Positions 18,615 to 28,899 of a DNA stretch of 64,000 bases are shown piece after piece (position 1 is the stretch's first letter; each line of letters starts with the position of its first letter). The stretch comes from JBDHDH01 sp039591615. Lineage in GTDB: Bacteria; Gemmatimonadota; Gemmatimonadetes; Gemmatimonadales; GWC2-71-9. Position numbers and translations under genes: made by a program. The notes under the pieces are model-generated. The model was given only the letters and a program-made list of their open reading frames with translations. It had not been told where the DNA came from and did not search any database. The stretch spans positions 1-64,000 of the forward strand of contig JBDHDH010000001.1 of the NCBI GenBank assembly GCA_039591615.1, given 5' to 3'.

Positions 18615-19309
18615 CCGACAGGGCGCTGATCCGGGTACGGGAGCTCACCCGTGAGTACCACATGGGCGCCGAGATCGTTCACGCCCTTCGGGGCGTAGAT
18701 CTCGACATTCACCGGAACGAGTACGTCGCAATCATGGGCCCGTCGGGGTCGGGCAAATCCACCCTCATGAACCTCATCGGATGCCTCGACACGCCGACGG
18801 CGGGTGAGTACTGGCTGAACGGTGTCGAGGTATCCCGCATGAGCGACGACGCGCTGGCCCAAGTGCGGAATCGAGAGATCGGATTCGTGTTCCAGACATT
18901 CAACCTGCTTCCCCGCGCCAGTGCGCTGCACAATGTCGAGCTGCCCCTCATTTACGCAGGCGCTCGGGCCGTCGACCGACGGACGCGGGCGGCGCGTGCC
19001 CTCGAGCGCGTCGGGCTCGCCGACCGAATGACTCACAAGCCCAACGAACTCTCCGGCGGTCAGCGGCAACGGGTGGCCATTGCGCGGGGGCTCGTGAACG
19101 AGCCCAGCATCCTCTTGGCCGACGAGCCCACCGGTAATCTCGACTCCGCGACGAGCGACGAGATCCTGGGGGTCTTCGATGACCTCCGTCTGCAGGGCCA
19201 AACGGTCGTCCTCGTAACCCACGAGTCCGAGGTGGCGAAGCGTGCCGAGCGCATCGTGACCCTGTTGGACGGTACCGTCCACAGCGACACGCTCCGCGAA
19301 GCAGCCTGA
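18611..19309 (+). CDS. MacB/LolD-type ABC transporter ATPase
   Basis: 232 residues from a GTG start in a GTGA overlap with the adaptor gene. Complete ABC core: Walker A GPSGSGKST (43-51), Q-loop FVFQTFNLL, signature LSGGQ (147-151), Walker B ILLADEP (167-173) and the switch His204 in VTHE. Closest in type to stand-alone LolD/MacB ATPases serving FtsX-like permeases. It is the only ATPase in a locus with four permease genes, so it may power two different permease pairs. Confidence 0.95.
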   Translation: MTDRALIRVRELTREYHMGAEIVHALRGVDLDIHRNEYVAIMGPSGSGKSTLMNLIGCLDTPTAGEYWLNGVEVSRMSDDALAQVRNREIGFVFQTFNLLPRASALHNVELPLIYAGARAVDRRTRAARALERVGLADRMTHKPNELSGGQRQRVAIARGLVNEPSILLADEPTGNLDSATSDEILGVFDDLRLQGQTVVLVTHESEVAKRAERIVTLLDGTVHSDTLREAA

Positions 19310-19312
19310 TTC

Positions 19313-20557
19313 ATGCCCTTCCGCGAGGCCTTCCGCCTGGCACTCCAGACCATTTGGTCGCACAAGATGAAGAGCGTATTCTCGGCCATCGGCGTCTTCA
19401 TCGGGGTCACGTTCCTCATCGCGGTCGTCTCGGTGGTGCAGGGGATGAATCACTACATGACCGAGCAGTTCGCGGGAACGCTCCTTGGCGTCAATACCTT
19501 CCAGCTGCGACGCTACCCCGACCTCACGGTCGGCGATGTGACCGCCGCGACGTGGCGACAATGGGTTCGCCGTCCGAGGATCTCGTACGACGACGCTCAG
19601 GCGGTGATGGATGCCATCTCCGTTCCCGTCTTGGCGGCGTGGGAATCCTCGAACGACCTGGACCTCGAGTACCGCGGCAAGATCGCCAGACAAATCTGGG
19701 TGATCGGCGCCACGGAGACCTACTTCGACATCAAGGGCTGGAAAATCGAGCGCGGCCGCGCCTTCAGCCCCCAGGAGGCTCGCGCCGGGCGCCCGGTTGT
19801 CGTCATCGGGCACGAGGTGGCGGAACGGCTCTTTGACGGTGTCGATCCCATCGGTCGCGAAGTCAAGATTCGCAGCATGCCCTACCGAATCATCGGGATC
19901 GTGGAATCGCAGGGGAACCTCTTCGGTCTCTCGCTCGACAAGTTCGCGGTGGCGCCTGCCCTCTCCCCAGTCAAGCGAGCAATCAACCCGCCGGGCGTGA
20001 TCGACGCGCTTATCGTCAAGGCCGAGACGGCGGAAACCCTCGAGGCGGCCATGGCCAAAGCCGAGGCCGTCATGCGCAGCCGCCGCCATCTCCGTCCTGG
20101 AGAAGACAACAACTTCGTTCTCGAGACGGCTGATGCAGTCCTGGACTTCTGGGGAAAGATCAACGCCGTGCTCATGACCGCACTCCCCGGCCTCGTCGGC
20201 ATCTCGCTGGTGGTGGGCGGGATCGTGATCATGAACATCATGCTCATGGCAGTCGCGGAGCGGACGCGCGAGATCGGTATTCGCAAATCGCTGGGCGCTC
20301 GGCGCTCGGATATCTTGCGCCAGTTCCTGGTGGAGGCGGGCACACTGGCCACCGTCGGCGCCGGGATCGGGATCCTGACGGGGTTCGCCCTCGCGGGGAT
20401 CGTCGATGCCACGACACCGCTGCCGGCGAGTGTCGCCCCATGGTCCATTGGAGTGGCCGTCCTGCTGGGTGCCGGTGTCGGGATCGCGGCCGGACTCTAT
20501 CCAGCGAGCCGGGCGGCCCGCCTCGATCCCATCGCCGCCATTCGCCACGAGACATGA
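19313..20557 (+). CDS. MacB/FtsX-type ABC permease, type A copy 1
   Basis: 414 residues: an N-terminal membrane helix after MPFREAFRLALQTIWSHKM, a large periplasmic MacB-like core domain, then three C-terminal helices with the conserved cytoplasmic motif RTREIGIRKSLGARRSDILRQFL. It ends in the family signature YPASRAARLDPIAAIRHE. Its closest relative in the window is the permease at 21901-23145 (shared ...SVVQGMN/...AVIQGMN, QLRR/QVRR and RRSDILRQFL). The next permease starts in an ATGA overlap with its stop. Confidence 0.93.
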   Translation: MPFREAFRLALQTIWSHKMKSVFSAIGVFIGVTFLIAVVSVVQGMNHYMTEQFAGTLLGVNTFQLRRYPDLTVGDVTAATWRQWVRRPRISYDDAQAVMDAISVPVLAAWESSNDLDLEYRGKIARQIWVIGATETYFDIKGWKIERGRAFSPQEARAGRPVVVIGHEVAERLFDGVDPIGREVKIRSMPYRIIGIVESQGNLFGLSLDKFAVAPALSPVKRAINPPGVIDALIVKAETAETLEAAMAKAEAVMRSRRHLRPGEDNNFVLETADAVLDFWGKINAVLMTALPGLVGISLVVGGIVIMNIMLMAVAERTREIGIRKSLGARRSDILRQFLVEAGTLATVGAGIGILTGFALAGIVDATTPLPASVAPWSIGVAVLLGAGVGIAAGLYPASRAARLDPIAAIRHET

Positions 20558-21789
20558 CGCAGCTCTTCGAAGGCGTAGGCATCGCCCTGGACTCGATTCG
20601 GGCCAACAAGGTCCGCGCTGCCCTCACGATCCTCGGCGTAGCCATTGGTGTCATGGTCGTGATGGTCATCGGATCGATGATCTCGGGTATCAATCGCGGC
20701 GTCGAAGACATCTTCAGCCAGCTCGGTCCGCGAACCTTTTTCGTGTTCCGATTCTTCCAAGCCGGCGTCACGGTCTCCGACGGCACCGATGAAACGAGCC
20801 CATGGCGTCGCAACCCGGCGATCTCGGTGGAGGAGGCCGATCGAATCGCGGAGCTCTCTTCCATCGCAGCGGTGGTCTTGGACGAGCAGGCAACGGCCGA
20901 GGTCGAGTATGGCAACCAGGACCTCAGCTCCGTGGCCGTCCTCGGACGCGGCCCCAGATGGCTGGAGGTCTCTGGCGGCGACGTGTATCCTGGGCGGTCA
21001 TTCACCAACGTGGAATTCGAGGCCAACGGACGCGTCGCGGTGATCAACGATAAACTGGCCGAAGAGCTCTTCGGCCTCCGCGATCCCCTTGGCCAGCGCA
21101 TCGATATCGCCGGCGTCCCGTTTCGGGTGATCGGCGTCCATACGCCTCCGCCCGACATTTTCGGATCGGGGAATCGACCGCAGACCGTCATTCCCCACAG
21201 CACGTTTCAGAAGCACGTGCCCCACTTCAGGGGATGGATGGATCTCCTGGTGTTGCCGGCGGCCGACGTGACGGTGCAGGGAGCCATCGACGATGTGACC
21301 GGGGCGTTGCGCTCGATGCGAGGTCTGCGACCGGCGGACGAGAATACCTTTTCCATCGTCACGCAGGACAAGCTTCTCGACAGCTGGAACCAGATGACGG
21401 GCGTGTTCTTCCTTGTCATGATCGCGCTCTCCAGCGTGGGCCTCATGGTCGGCGGCGTGGGCGTCGTTGCCATCATGATGATCTCGGTTACGGAGCGCAC
21501 GCGAGAGATCGGCATCCGCAAGGCCTTGGGGGCCAAGCGCCGAGCAATCCTCTGGCAATTCCTCGTGGAGGCCGCCACCCTCACCGCAGTGGGTGGGATC
21601 ATCGGCATGGCACTGGGCGGCCTGGTGAGCACGATCGTGAAGGCGGCGACCCCCCTCCCCGCAAATGTCCCCGTGGCCTCGATCGTCGCCGCCCTCGGCA
21701 TGTCGGTGCTCACGGGCGTGGCGTTCGGGTTGTATCCCGCCGCCCGAGCCGCGAAGCTCGACCCCGTGGAAGCCCTGCGGTACGAGTAG
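20554..21789 (+). CDS. MacB/FtsX-type ABC permease, type B copy 1
   Basis: 411 residues from ATG 20554, which overlaps the preceding stop (ATGA); an earlier in-frame start at 20440 would only add out-of-frame Arg/Pro sequence. Same four-helix layout with a periplasmic core; motifs GIRKALGAKRRAILWQFLVEAATL and YPAARAAKLDPVEALRYE. It resembles the permease at 23147-24388 (both open with GIALxSIRxNK, carry LTILG, and have TFxVxRFF near residue 60). Presumably pairs with the type A permease in front of it as a heterodimer. Confidence 0.93.
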   Translation: MTQLFEGVGIALDSIRANKVRAALTILGVAIGVMVVMVIGSMISGINRGVEDIFSQLGPRTFFVFRFFQAGVTVSDGTDETSPWRRNPAISVEEADRIAELSSIAAVVLDEQATAEVEYGNQDLSSVAVLGRGPRWLEVSGGDVYPGRSFTNVEFEANGRVAVINDKLAEELFGLRDPLGQRIDIAGVPFRVIGVHTPPPDIFGSGNRPQTVIPHSTFQKHVPHFRGWMDLLVLPAADVTVQGAIDDVTGALRSMRGLRPADENTFSIVTQDKLLDSWNQMTGVFFLVMIALSSVGLMVGGVGVVAIMMISVTERTREIGIRKALGAKRRAILWQFLVEAATLTAVGGIIGMALGGLVSTIVKAATPLPANVPVASIVAALGMSVLTGVAFGLYPAARAAKLDPVEALRYE

Positions 21790-21900
21790 GAGGTTTCGGA
21801 CCAGCCGTCCAGCCTCGCCACCGCCCGCTCTACCCTCTTGTTCGCCCGCCGGCCGCCCGAAGTCTTCAGCCCCAGTTGACTATGGTCTACCTTTCTGCTC

Positions 21901-23145
21901 ATGCCGATCGGTGAGGGTCTCCGGCTCGCAATCCAGGCGATCATCGGTCACCGGCTCCGCTCGTTCTTCACGGTGCTCGGGATTCTGGTCTCCGTCGCCT
22001 TTCTGGTAACAGTGATTGCTGTGATCCAGGGCATGAACGCGTACGTGCGCGAGAAACTGGCCGGCGCCATCGTGGGAACCAATGCGTTCCAGGTACGGCG
22101 TGAGCCCATCGCCCTTGGGCTCATCGACGACGAGGAGTGGCGCCGCATTCTGCAACGGCCTCACATCGGCGACAGGGATTATCAGTTCGTACTCCGCGCG
22201 CTCCCCGACGCCATGGCCGTCGCGCTGCAGTCGGGGTGGCCCACGCCGCAAACAGACGTGCACTGGCGCAACCGCACGGTGGGGGACGTGCTGGTGTTCG
22301 GGATCACGGCCCCATACCAGGTGGTCCAGGACTACGACTTCGCGGCCGGCGAGCCGTTGACTGACGTGGATGTGCGAGAACGTCGCTATCTGGCTGTGCT
22401 AGGATGGGACCCCGCCGAGAAGCTGTTCGGCGATCCGCAGAGCGCCGTGGGGCGGCGCGTTCGGGTGGGCCGGCTGCCCGTCACCGTCAAAGGTGTGACC
22501 GCAAAAAAGGGCACCATTCTGGGGCAGTCGTGGGACGGGTTTGTGATGCTGCCCCTCAGCACCTTCGAGAGCGTCTACGGCCGTCGCCAAACGCTCACGA
22601 TTTCGGTGAAGATGCCGACACCCGAGGTCCTTGCCGACGGCATGGCAAGGGCCGAGGAGGCGATGCGTATCGCTCGGCAGCTCCGTCCGGGCGAGGCAAA
22701 CAACTTCGCCGTCGACAAGGCGGACGCCCTCGTGGCGTTCTGGAGCAGCCTCACCAGGGTGCTCTTCGCGGTGATCCCGGCGGTAGTCGCGATCGGACTC
22801 GTGGTGGGTGGGATCGTCATCATGAACATCATGCTCATGTCGGTCCGGGAACGCACGCGGGAGATCGGTATCCGCAAGTCGATGGGAGCCCGCCGCTCCG
22901 ACATCTTGCGCCAGTTCCTTGCCGAGTCGGTCACCCTCGCGTGCTTGGGAGCACTCATGGGAGTCATCGCCGGTTGGGGACTGGCCTTTGCGGTCGCGAC
23001 CCTCTCACCACTTCCCGCCCGCGTCACCTTCTGGTCTGTCGGTATCGCCGTGGCCATGGGGGCTGGCATCGGCCTCCTCTTCGGCGTCTATCCTGCCGCC
23101 CGGGCGGCTCGGCTCGATCCCGTGGTGGCCCTGCGGTACGAGTGA
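21901..23145 (+). CDS. MacB/FtsX-type ABC permease, type A copy 2
   Basis: 414 residues, exactly the length of the copy at 19313. It opens MPIGEGLRLAIQAIIGHRLRS and keeps VIQGMNAYVREKLAGAIVGTN, matching the type A partner. C-terminal motif GIRKSMGARRSDILRQFLAES. It is separated from the first pair by 111 nt in which I see no gene; TTGACT at about 21877 might be part of an internal promoter but lacks a partner box. Probably derived by tandem duplication of an A-B pair. Confidence 0.92.
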   Translation: MPIGEGLRLAIQAIIGHRLRSFFTVLGILVSVAFLVTVIAVIQGMNAYVREKLAGAIVGTNAFQVRREPIALGLIDDEEWRRILQRPHIGDRDYQFVLRALPDAMAVALQSGWPTPQTDVHWRNRTVGDVLVFGITAPYQVVQDYDFAAGEPLTDVDVRERRYLAVLGWDPAEKLFGDPQSAVGRRVRVGRLPVTVKGVTAKKGTILGQSWDGFVMLPLSTFESVYGRRQTLTISVKMPTPEVLADGMARAEEAMRIARQLRPGEANNFAVDKADALVAFWSSLTRVLFAVIPAVVAIGLVVGGIVIMNIMLMSVRERTREIGIRKSMGARRSDILRQFLAESVTLACLGALMGVIAGWGLAFAVATLSPLPARVTFWSVGIAVAMGAGIGLLFGVYPAARAARLDPVVALRYE

Positions 23146-23146
23146 G

Positions 23147-24388
23147 ATGAGACTCCACACCGTTTCCGAAGGAATCGGCATCGCCCTCAGCGCGATTCGC
23201 GAGAACAAGCTCCGGTCCGCCCTCACGATCCTGGGAGTGGTGATCGGCGTCTCGACCGTGATGGCGATGGCGTCGATCGTCGCAGGCTTACGGACCCAGA
23301 TCATCAACACGATCGAGGTCGCTGGCCCCACCACCTTCTACGTCATGCGGTTCTTCTCCCAGACACCACTCAACCCCGATGCGTTGCCCCGCGAGGTGCG
23401 CGTCCGACCGGTTCTCAGGCGCGAAGAGGCGGAGCTCATCGCCCGGCTCCCAGAGGTCGCCTACAGCGGCATCTGGATCCAACTCTTCCAGCGTCTTGGG
23501 TACGGCGCAGCCTCGACTCAGCTGGCGACCATCTTCGCGGCAGACGACCGTTACATGGAGATCCAAGGCGGGACCTTGCTCAAAGGACGGTTTTTCAGTC
23601 AATCCGAACTCCGTGGCGGAGACCCGGTGGTGGTCCTCGAGGAGACGTTCACGGCCAAGCTGTTCGGACGCGAAGATCCGCTGGGACGCGTGTTACAGGT
23701 CGGCGGGCGTCCCCTTCGAGTCATCGGGGTCTACCGAACGCCGGAGAATATCTTTCAACCCCCCAGCCAGGAGATCGCGGCCGTCATCGCGTATGAGACC
23801 GGACGGCGCTATTTCCGCTATGACGAAACCAACGCGCTCTGGATCGTGGTGAAGCCCCGCGATGGCGTGACCGTCGCACAGGCGCAGGACGCCGTGACCG
23901 TCGCGCTTCGGCGCTATCGCGGGCTGCGCCCAGGTGACCCCAACACATTCGACATGATCACCCAGGATCAGATCCTCGACATGTTCAACCAAATGTCGTC
24001 GGTCTTCTTTCTGGTCATGATCGCACTCTCGAGCGTGGCGCTGATGGTCGGTGGGATCGGTGTCATGGGAATCATGATGGTCTCGGTCACCGATCGCACC
24101 CGCGAGATCGGCGTGCGAAAAGCTCTGGGGGCTACGCGCCGAGAGATCCTCTGGCAGTTTCTCGTCGAGGCAGCGACCCTCACGCTGGTCGGAGGGGGAA
24201 TCGGCGTGCTGCTTGGGCTGGGCGCCGGCCAGACCCTCAAGGGAGCACTGGGATTCGAAGGTGGGCCGCCCATGTGGAGCGCCGGCGTCGCCGTCGCCGT
24301 ATCGATCGCCATCGGTCTCGCCTTCGGCGTGCTTCCAGCCAACCGGGCTGCGAGACTCGATCCCGTGGAGGCGTTGCGATATGAGTGA
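23147..24388 (+). CDS. MacB/FtsX-type ABC permease, type B copy 2
   Basis: 413 residues from ATG 23147, one nucleotide after the preceding stop. N-terminus MRLHTVSEGIGIALSAIRENK matches the type B copy at 20554, as do the shared ILWQFLVEAATL segment and the ending ANRAARLDPVEALRYE. The periplasmic core differs more than the membrane parts, suggesting a different substrate from copy 1. A longer frame from 22919 is an artefact of overlap with the previous gene. The stop lies 15 nt before bshB1, so read-through is likely. Confidence 0.92.
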   Translation: MRLHTVSEGIGIALSAIRENKLRSALTILGVVIGVSTVMAMASIVAGLRTQIINTIEVAGPTTFYVMRFFSQTPLNPDALPREVRVRPVLRREEAELIARLPEVAYSGIWIQLFQRLGYGAASTQLATIFAADDRYMEIQGGTLLKGRFFSQSELRGGDPVVVLEETFTAKLFGREDPLGRVLQVGGRPLRVIGVYRTPENIFQPPSQEIAAVIAYETGRRYFRYDETNALWIVVKPRDGVTVAQAQDAVTVALRRYRGLRPGDPNTFDMITQDQILDMFNQMSSVFFLVMIALSSVALMVGGIGVMGIMMVSVTDRTREIGVRKALGATRREILWQFLVEAATLTLVGGGIGVLLGLGAGQTLKGALGFEGGPPMWSAGVAVAVSIAIGLAFGVLPANRAARLDPVEALRYE

Positions 24389-24403
24389 TTGTCTGTTCGG
24401 CTC

Positions 24404-25126
24404 ATGACGGATTCAGTGCATCTCCTCGCCATCGCTGCCCATCCCGACGACGTGGAGCTCACGTGCGGAGGTACACTCATCAAGACCGCGCGGGCAGGCT
24501 ACCGAATCGGGATCGTGGACCTCACGCAAGGGGAAACTGGGTCGCGGGGCACGCCGGGACGCCGGGCGCAAGAAGCGTCAGAGGCCGCACGAGTGATGGG
24601 CGTGGCAACCCGTCTCAATGCCGGCCTGCCGGATGCGCATCTCCACAATACGGACGAGACGCGTCGCGTCGTTATCGAGCTCATCCGGCAGCTCAGGCCA
24701 CAAACGGTGATCCTGCCTTTCCCCGTTGGCCGTCACCCCGATCACCGAGTCGCCTCCGAGATCTGCAGAGACGCCTGCTATCTCGCCGGGCTCGCCAATT
24801 ACGCTGCCGACGGCCAGGCTCATCGCCCCGCGAAGATCCTCTACGCCCTCGCGTATCGGGAAGACCCGGTGAAGCCCACCTTCGTGGTGGATATCTCGGA
24901 CGAATTCGACACGAAGATGGCGGCCATTCGGTCCTATGCCTCGCAGTTCGACGGTGCGAGGGCCGCCGGCGAGATCTTCCCCACCGGCCAACGGCTCTAC
25001 GACCTGATCGAGACGCAAAACGCCCACTACGGCAGCCTGATACGGACCCGCTACGGTGAGCCCTTCATGACCCACGAGACCATCGAGATCGACGACGTGG
25101 TCTCCATGGGGGTGCAGAGCATCTGA
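24404..25126 (+). CDS. bshB1: Bacillithiol biosynthesis deacetylase BshB1
   Basis: Zinc LmbE-like N-deacetylase converting GlcNAc-malate to GlcN-malate in bacillithiol synthesis. 240 residues; zinc motif AHPDDVE (12-18) and second motif RHPDH (110-114, His111 and His114) are intact, and the N-terminus HLLAIAAHPDDVELTCGGTL matches BshB1 rather than PIG-L relatives. ATG 24404 is preferred to a TTG at 24389. The other steps (bshA, bshC) are not in this window. Close spacing suggests expression with the permease genes before it and the cysteine desulfurase after it. Confidence 0.9.
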   Translation: MTDSVHLLAIAAHPDDVELTCGGTLIKTARAGYRIGIVDLTQGETGSRGTPGRRAQEASEAARVMGVATRLNAGLPDAHLHNTDETRRVVIELIRQLRPQTVILPFPVGRHPDHRVASEICRDACYLAGLANYAADGQAHRPAKILYALAYREDPVKPTFVVDISDEFDTKMAAIRSYASQFDGARAAGEIFPTGQRLYDLIETQNAHYGSLIRTRYGEPFMTHETIEIDDVVSMGVQSI

Positions 25127-25149
25127 AAGGCCGACTAGCTTTCGAGTCC

Positions 25150-26322
25150 ATGACTGAGCCGTACGCTTATCTGGACAATGCGGCCACCACGCCGGTCCGG
25201 CCTGAGGTCCGCAACACCATGATGCCGTTCCTCACCGAGGCCTTCGGCAATCCCAGCTCGGCACATCGGGTCGGCCGGGTGGCACGGGTGGGGTTGGAGA
25301 CCGCCAGGAGGAGGATCGCCGAGGCGCTCGGGTCTCAGCCAGCAGACGTGATCTTCACGTCCGGAGGAACTGAGGCCGACAATCTGGCCGTGCTGGGGGC
25401 GGCGCTGGCAGCCCGCGCGCGCGGGGAACCTTTCCGTGTCGCGGTGAGCGCTCTCGAGCACAAGGCGGTGCTCGAGGCGGCGGAGGCCGTCGAGCAACTC
25501 GGCGGGGAAGCCATCGTGCTTCCGGTTGACGCTGGCGGCCAGGTCGATCTCGACGCCCTCGACGCTGCACTGAAGCGCGGCGTTGCAGTCGTCAGCGTCA
25601 TGTGGGTGAATAACGAGACCGGCGTCATGCCCAATCTCAGGGCGGTGGCAGCGCGCTGCGAGGCGGCCACGACACCCTTCCACACCGACGCCGTCCAAGC
25701 GGTTGGGAAGGTGCCCTGCCGCATCGCGGACGCCCCCATCGCACTCATGACGATTTCGGGGCACAAGATCGGCGCGCCCAAGGGAATCGGCGCCCTGGTC
25801 CTTCGCGATCATCATGGTGTCGAAGCCCTCATCCGCGGCGGCGGGCAGCAACAGGGAATCAGACCCGGCACGGAGAACGTGGCCGGCGCGGTCGGCCTCG
25901 GCGAGGCGGTGGCGCTGTCGGTCACCGAGCTGGACGAAACAGCGACCAAGACCCGGGTACTGCGAGACGATCTCGAAGAGAGGCTCCGCACCGCCGTCTC
26001 GGATGCCGTCGTGAACGGCGAATCGGGTGATCGTGCGCCGCACATCAGCAGCATCTCGTTCCCCGGCACCGATGCCGAGTCCCTCATGATGCACCTCGAC
26101 CTCGTCGGGATCGCATGCTCTTCCGGATCCGCCTGCAGTACAGGGAGCGTGAGCGTCTCGCATGTCCTTTCGGCACTGGGCGTGCCTCCAGAGCTTGCGA
26201 TGGGATCGCTGCGGTTCTCGTTCCGCAAGCAGAGCCTCGAGACAGACGTCGACCGAGTGATCACCGAGCTCCCGCGGGCGGTAGAGAAGGTGCGAAAGCT
26301 GACGGAGAGTCTGAGACGGTGA
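25150..26322 (+). CDS. Cysteine desulfurase (IscS/NifS family)
   Basis: PLP enzyme that takes sulfur from cysteine as a persulfide for Fe-S clusters and thio-modified tRNA. 390 residues; PLP Schiff-base Lys206 in ISGHKIGAPKG, and catalytic loop ACSSGSACSTGS with Cys323 and Cys329, the second being at the usual position. The short active-site loop is of the IscS type. It precedes mnmA by 61 nt, suggesting that it supplies sulfur for tRNA 2-thiouridine, as paired desulfurase-MnmA loci do elsewhere. iscU is not in the window. Confidence 0.93.
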   Translation: MTEPYAYLDNAATTPVRPEVRNTMMPFLTEAFGNPSSAHRVGRVARVGLETARRRIAEALGSQPADVIFTSGGTEADNLAVLGAALAARARGEPFRVAVSALEHKAVLEAAEAVEQLGGEAIVLPVDAGGQVDLDALDAALKRGVAVVSVMWVNNETGVMPNLRAVAARCEAATTPFHTDAVQAVGKVPCRIADAPIALMTISGHKIGAPKGIGALVLRDHHGVEALIRGGGQQQGIRPGTENVAGAVGLGEAVALSVTELDETATKTRVLRDDLEERLRTAVSDAVVNGESGDRAPHISSISFPGTDAESLMMHLDLVGIACSSGSACSTGSVSVSHVLSALGVPPELAMGSLRFSFRKQSLETDVDRVITELPRAVEKVRKLTESLRR

Positions 26323-26383
26323 GCGGCGGTTCCGCCGCCCGGCACTTCGATGGCACGGCGCCCCCTGCTCTCGAGGACAGGGA

Positions 26384-27448
<1,065 letters not shown>

Positions 27449-27453
27449 GACGC

Positions 27454-28218
27454 ATGACAGGCCATCGGCACGAGATCGTTCAATTCCAGGGCAGTAGCGG
27501 GACGCTCTCCGGCCGTCTCCACGTCCCTGCCGACACCCCGCAGGGCGGCGTGGTGCTCTCCCACTGCTTCACGTGCTCGAAGTCCCTCAAGATCACGCGG
27601 CAGCTGGCCACCGGAATCGAGGATGGCGGGTATGCGGTCCTCCGGTACGATTTTACCGGCCTCGGGGAAAGCGAAGGAGATTTCGGGGAGACGACCGTGA
27701 CCACGAATGTGGCCGACATCGAGGCAGCTGCGCGCTACATGACGCAACGGGGGTTCAGGCCATGCGCCCTCGTGGGGCACAGCCTCGGCGGAGCTGCAAC
27801 GCTGCTGGCCGCCGCCAACGTTCCCGATGTCAGAGCCGTGGTCGCTGTGGCAGCGCCGTTTCGCCCCGATCACGTCCGCCATCTGTTCACCGAGGCAGAC
27901 ATCGACAGTGCACTCCAAACGGGCCGTGCAAACGTGCGCATTGCCGGGCGCACGTTTGCAATCTCTGCCCAGTTCTTTCACGACCTGGAAGCACATTGCA
28001 CCCCGGAACACGTCGCGTCGCTAGACCGACCTCTCCTCGTCGTCCACGGAACCAATGACCGCATCGTGGAGATCGCGGAAGGAGAGTTGATCTTCCAGGC
28101 CGCACGGCAGCCCCGATGGTTCGCTGCCGTCCCCGGAGCGGATCACCTGTTCACCCAGCCAAAGCACGCCGAACGGGCCGCGGCAGCGGTCGTCGCCTTC
28201 CTCGAGACCGTGCTCTGA
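27454..28218 (+). CDS. Alpha/beta hydrolase of the type usually fused to OsmC
   Basis: 254 residues from ATG 27454, 5 nt after mnmA; the frame is open upstream but reads through mnmA. Nucleophile elbow GHSLGG (108-113, Ser110), acid near HGTNDR and a C-terminal His in GADHLF form a plausible triad. The segment LSHCFTCSKSLKITRQLA ... RYDFTGLGESEGDF is characteristic of the N-terminal half of bifunctional alpha/beta hydrolase-OsmC proteins. Here the OsmC half is a separate gene 680 nt downstream. The substrate is unknown; the pair is generally placed in hydroperoxide or thiol stress. Confidence 0.9.
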   Translation: MTGHRHEIVQFQGSSGTLSGRLHVPADTPQGGVVLSHCFTCSKSLKITRQLATGIEDGGYAVLRYDFTGLGESEGDFGETTVTTNVADIEAAARYMTQRGFRPCALVGHSLGGAATLLAAANVPDVRAVVAVAAPFRPDHVRHLFTEADIDSALQTGRANVRIAGRTFAISAQFFHDLEAHCTPEHVASLDRPLLVVHGTNDRIVEIAEGELIFQAARQPRWFAAVPGADHLFTQPKHAERAAAAVVAFLETVL

Positions 28219-28259
28219 TAACCCCGAGCGCCGGGGTCCGTGGAGATCGACGACTCGGA

Positions 28260-28856
28260 GTGTCCCGCTTGGACAAGAAACGCCTCCCTGTCGGTGTGCT
28301 GATCGTGTTCACGATGTTCCTGGGCATCGTCGGGTACCTCGTGGCGTCTTCGTTCGTCAGGAGGGGCCTCCCCACCTTCGAGCCTTCGGCCATCGCTCCG
28401 CAACCCATCGATAGTGATCGCATCGTGTCCGACACCCTCACCGTCGACGCACGCGATCAGTCGAGGTGGAGCTACGTCGATTTCGATCACCGATCCGTCG
28501 TCCTCCCACCGGACACCGCCGGCTGGGATCTCGCATTTCGGCGGTTCCACGTCATCGCGTCGGGTGGCATCGCGGATCTGGGCGCGGTGGGATTCGAGTC
28601 CGTGATGCATGCGCCGACGGATGGGTTTGTCCCGACCCGCCTGGCGTCCGATACGGTGAATCCTGCCATCGATCGCTGGTATGACTACAGCTTCCTCAGC
28701 CACCTGCTGGAGTCCAAGCATCATCTCTATGTGGTGCGCACCCCGGAAGACCGATACGCGAAGTTCTCGATTCTGAGTTACTATTGCCCGGGCTTCTCGG
28801 CGGGATGCGTCACACTGCGCTTTACGTATCCGCTGGCGCCGAGCGAAAAGCGCTGA
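28260..28856 (+). CDS. HmuY-like protein with N-terminal membrane anchor
   Basis: 198 residues from a GTG at 28260. A membrane helix (about 9-28) follows a short basic start; the exported part contains SRWSYVDFDHRSVV and WDLAFRRFHVIASGG, the hallmark of the HmuY family of secreted haem-binding or haem-scavenging proteins. Two Cys near the C-terminus (YYCPGFSAGCVTL) may form a disulfide. Unlike HmuY it is tethered by an uncleaved helix and is not beside a haem receptor. It sits between the hydrolase and OsmC genes, which are normally fused. Confidence 0.75.
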   Translation: MSRLDKKRLPVGVLIVFTMFLGIVGYLVASSFVRRGLPTFEPSAIAPQPIDSDRIVSDTLTVDARDQSRWSYVDFDHRSVVLPPDTAGWDLAFRRFHVIASGGIADLGAVGFESVMHAPTDGFVPTRLASDTVNPAIDRWYDYSFLSHLLESKHHLYVVRTPEDRYAKFSILSYYCPGFSAGCVTLRFTYPLAPSEKR

Positions 28857-28899
28857 ACGGACCCCAGGCAAACCGGGGACCGCCCCTCTGCGAGGACAC

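Noticed and set aside
18533..20548. 671-codon minus-strand ORF
   Set aside because: Antisense of the ATPase and permease genes; composition typical of reverse-complement GC-rich coding DNA.
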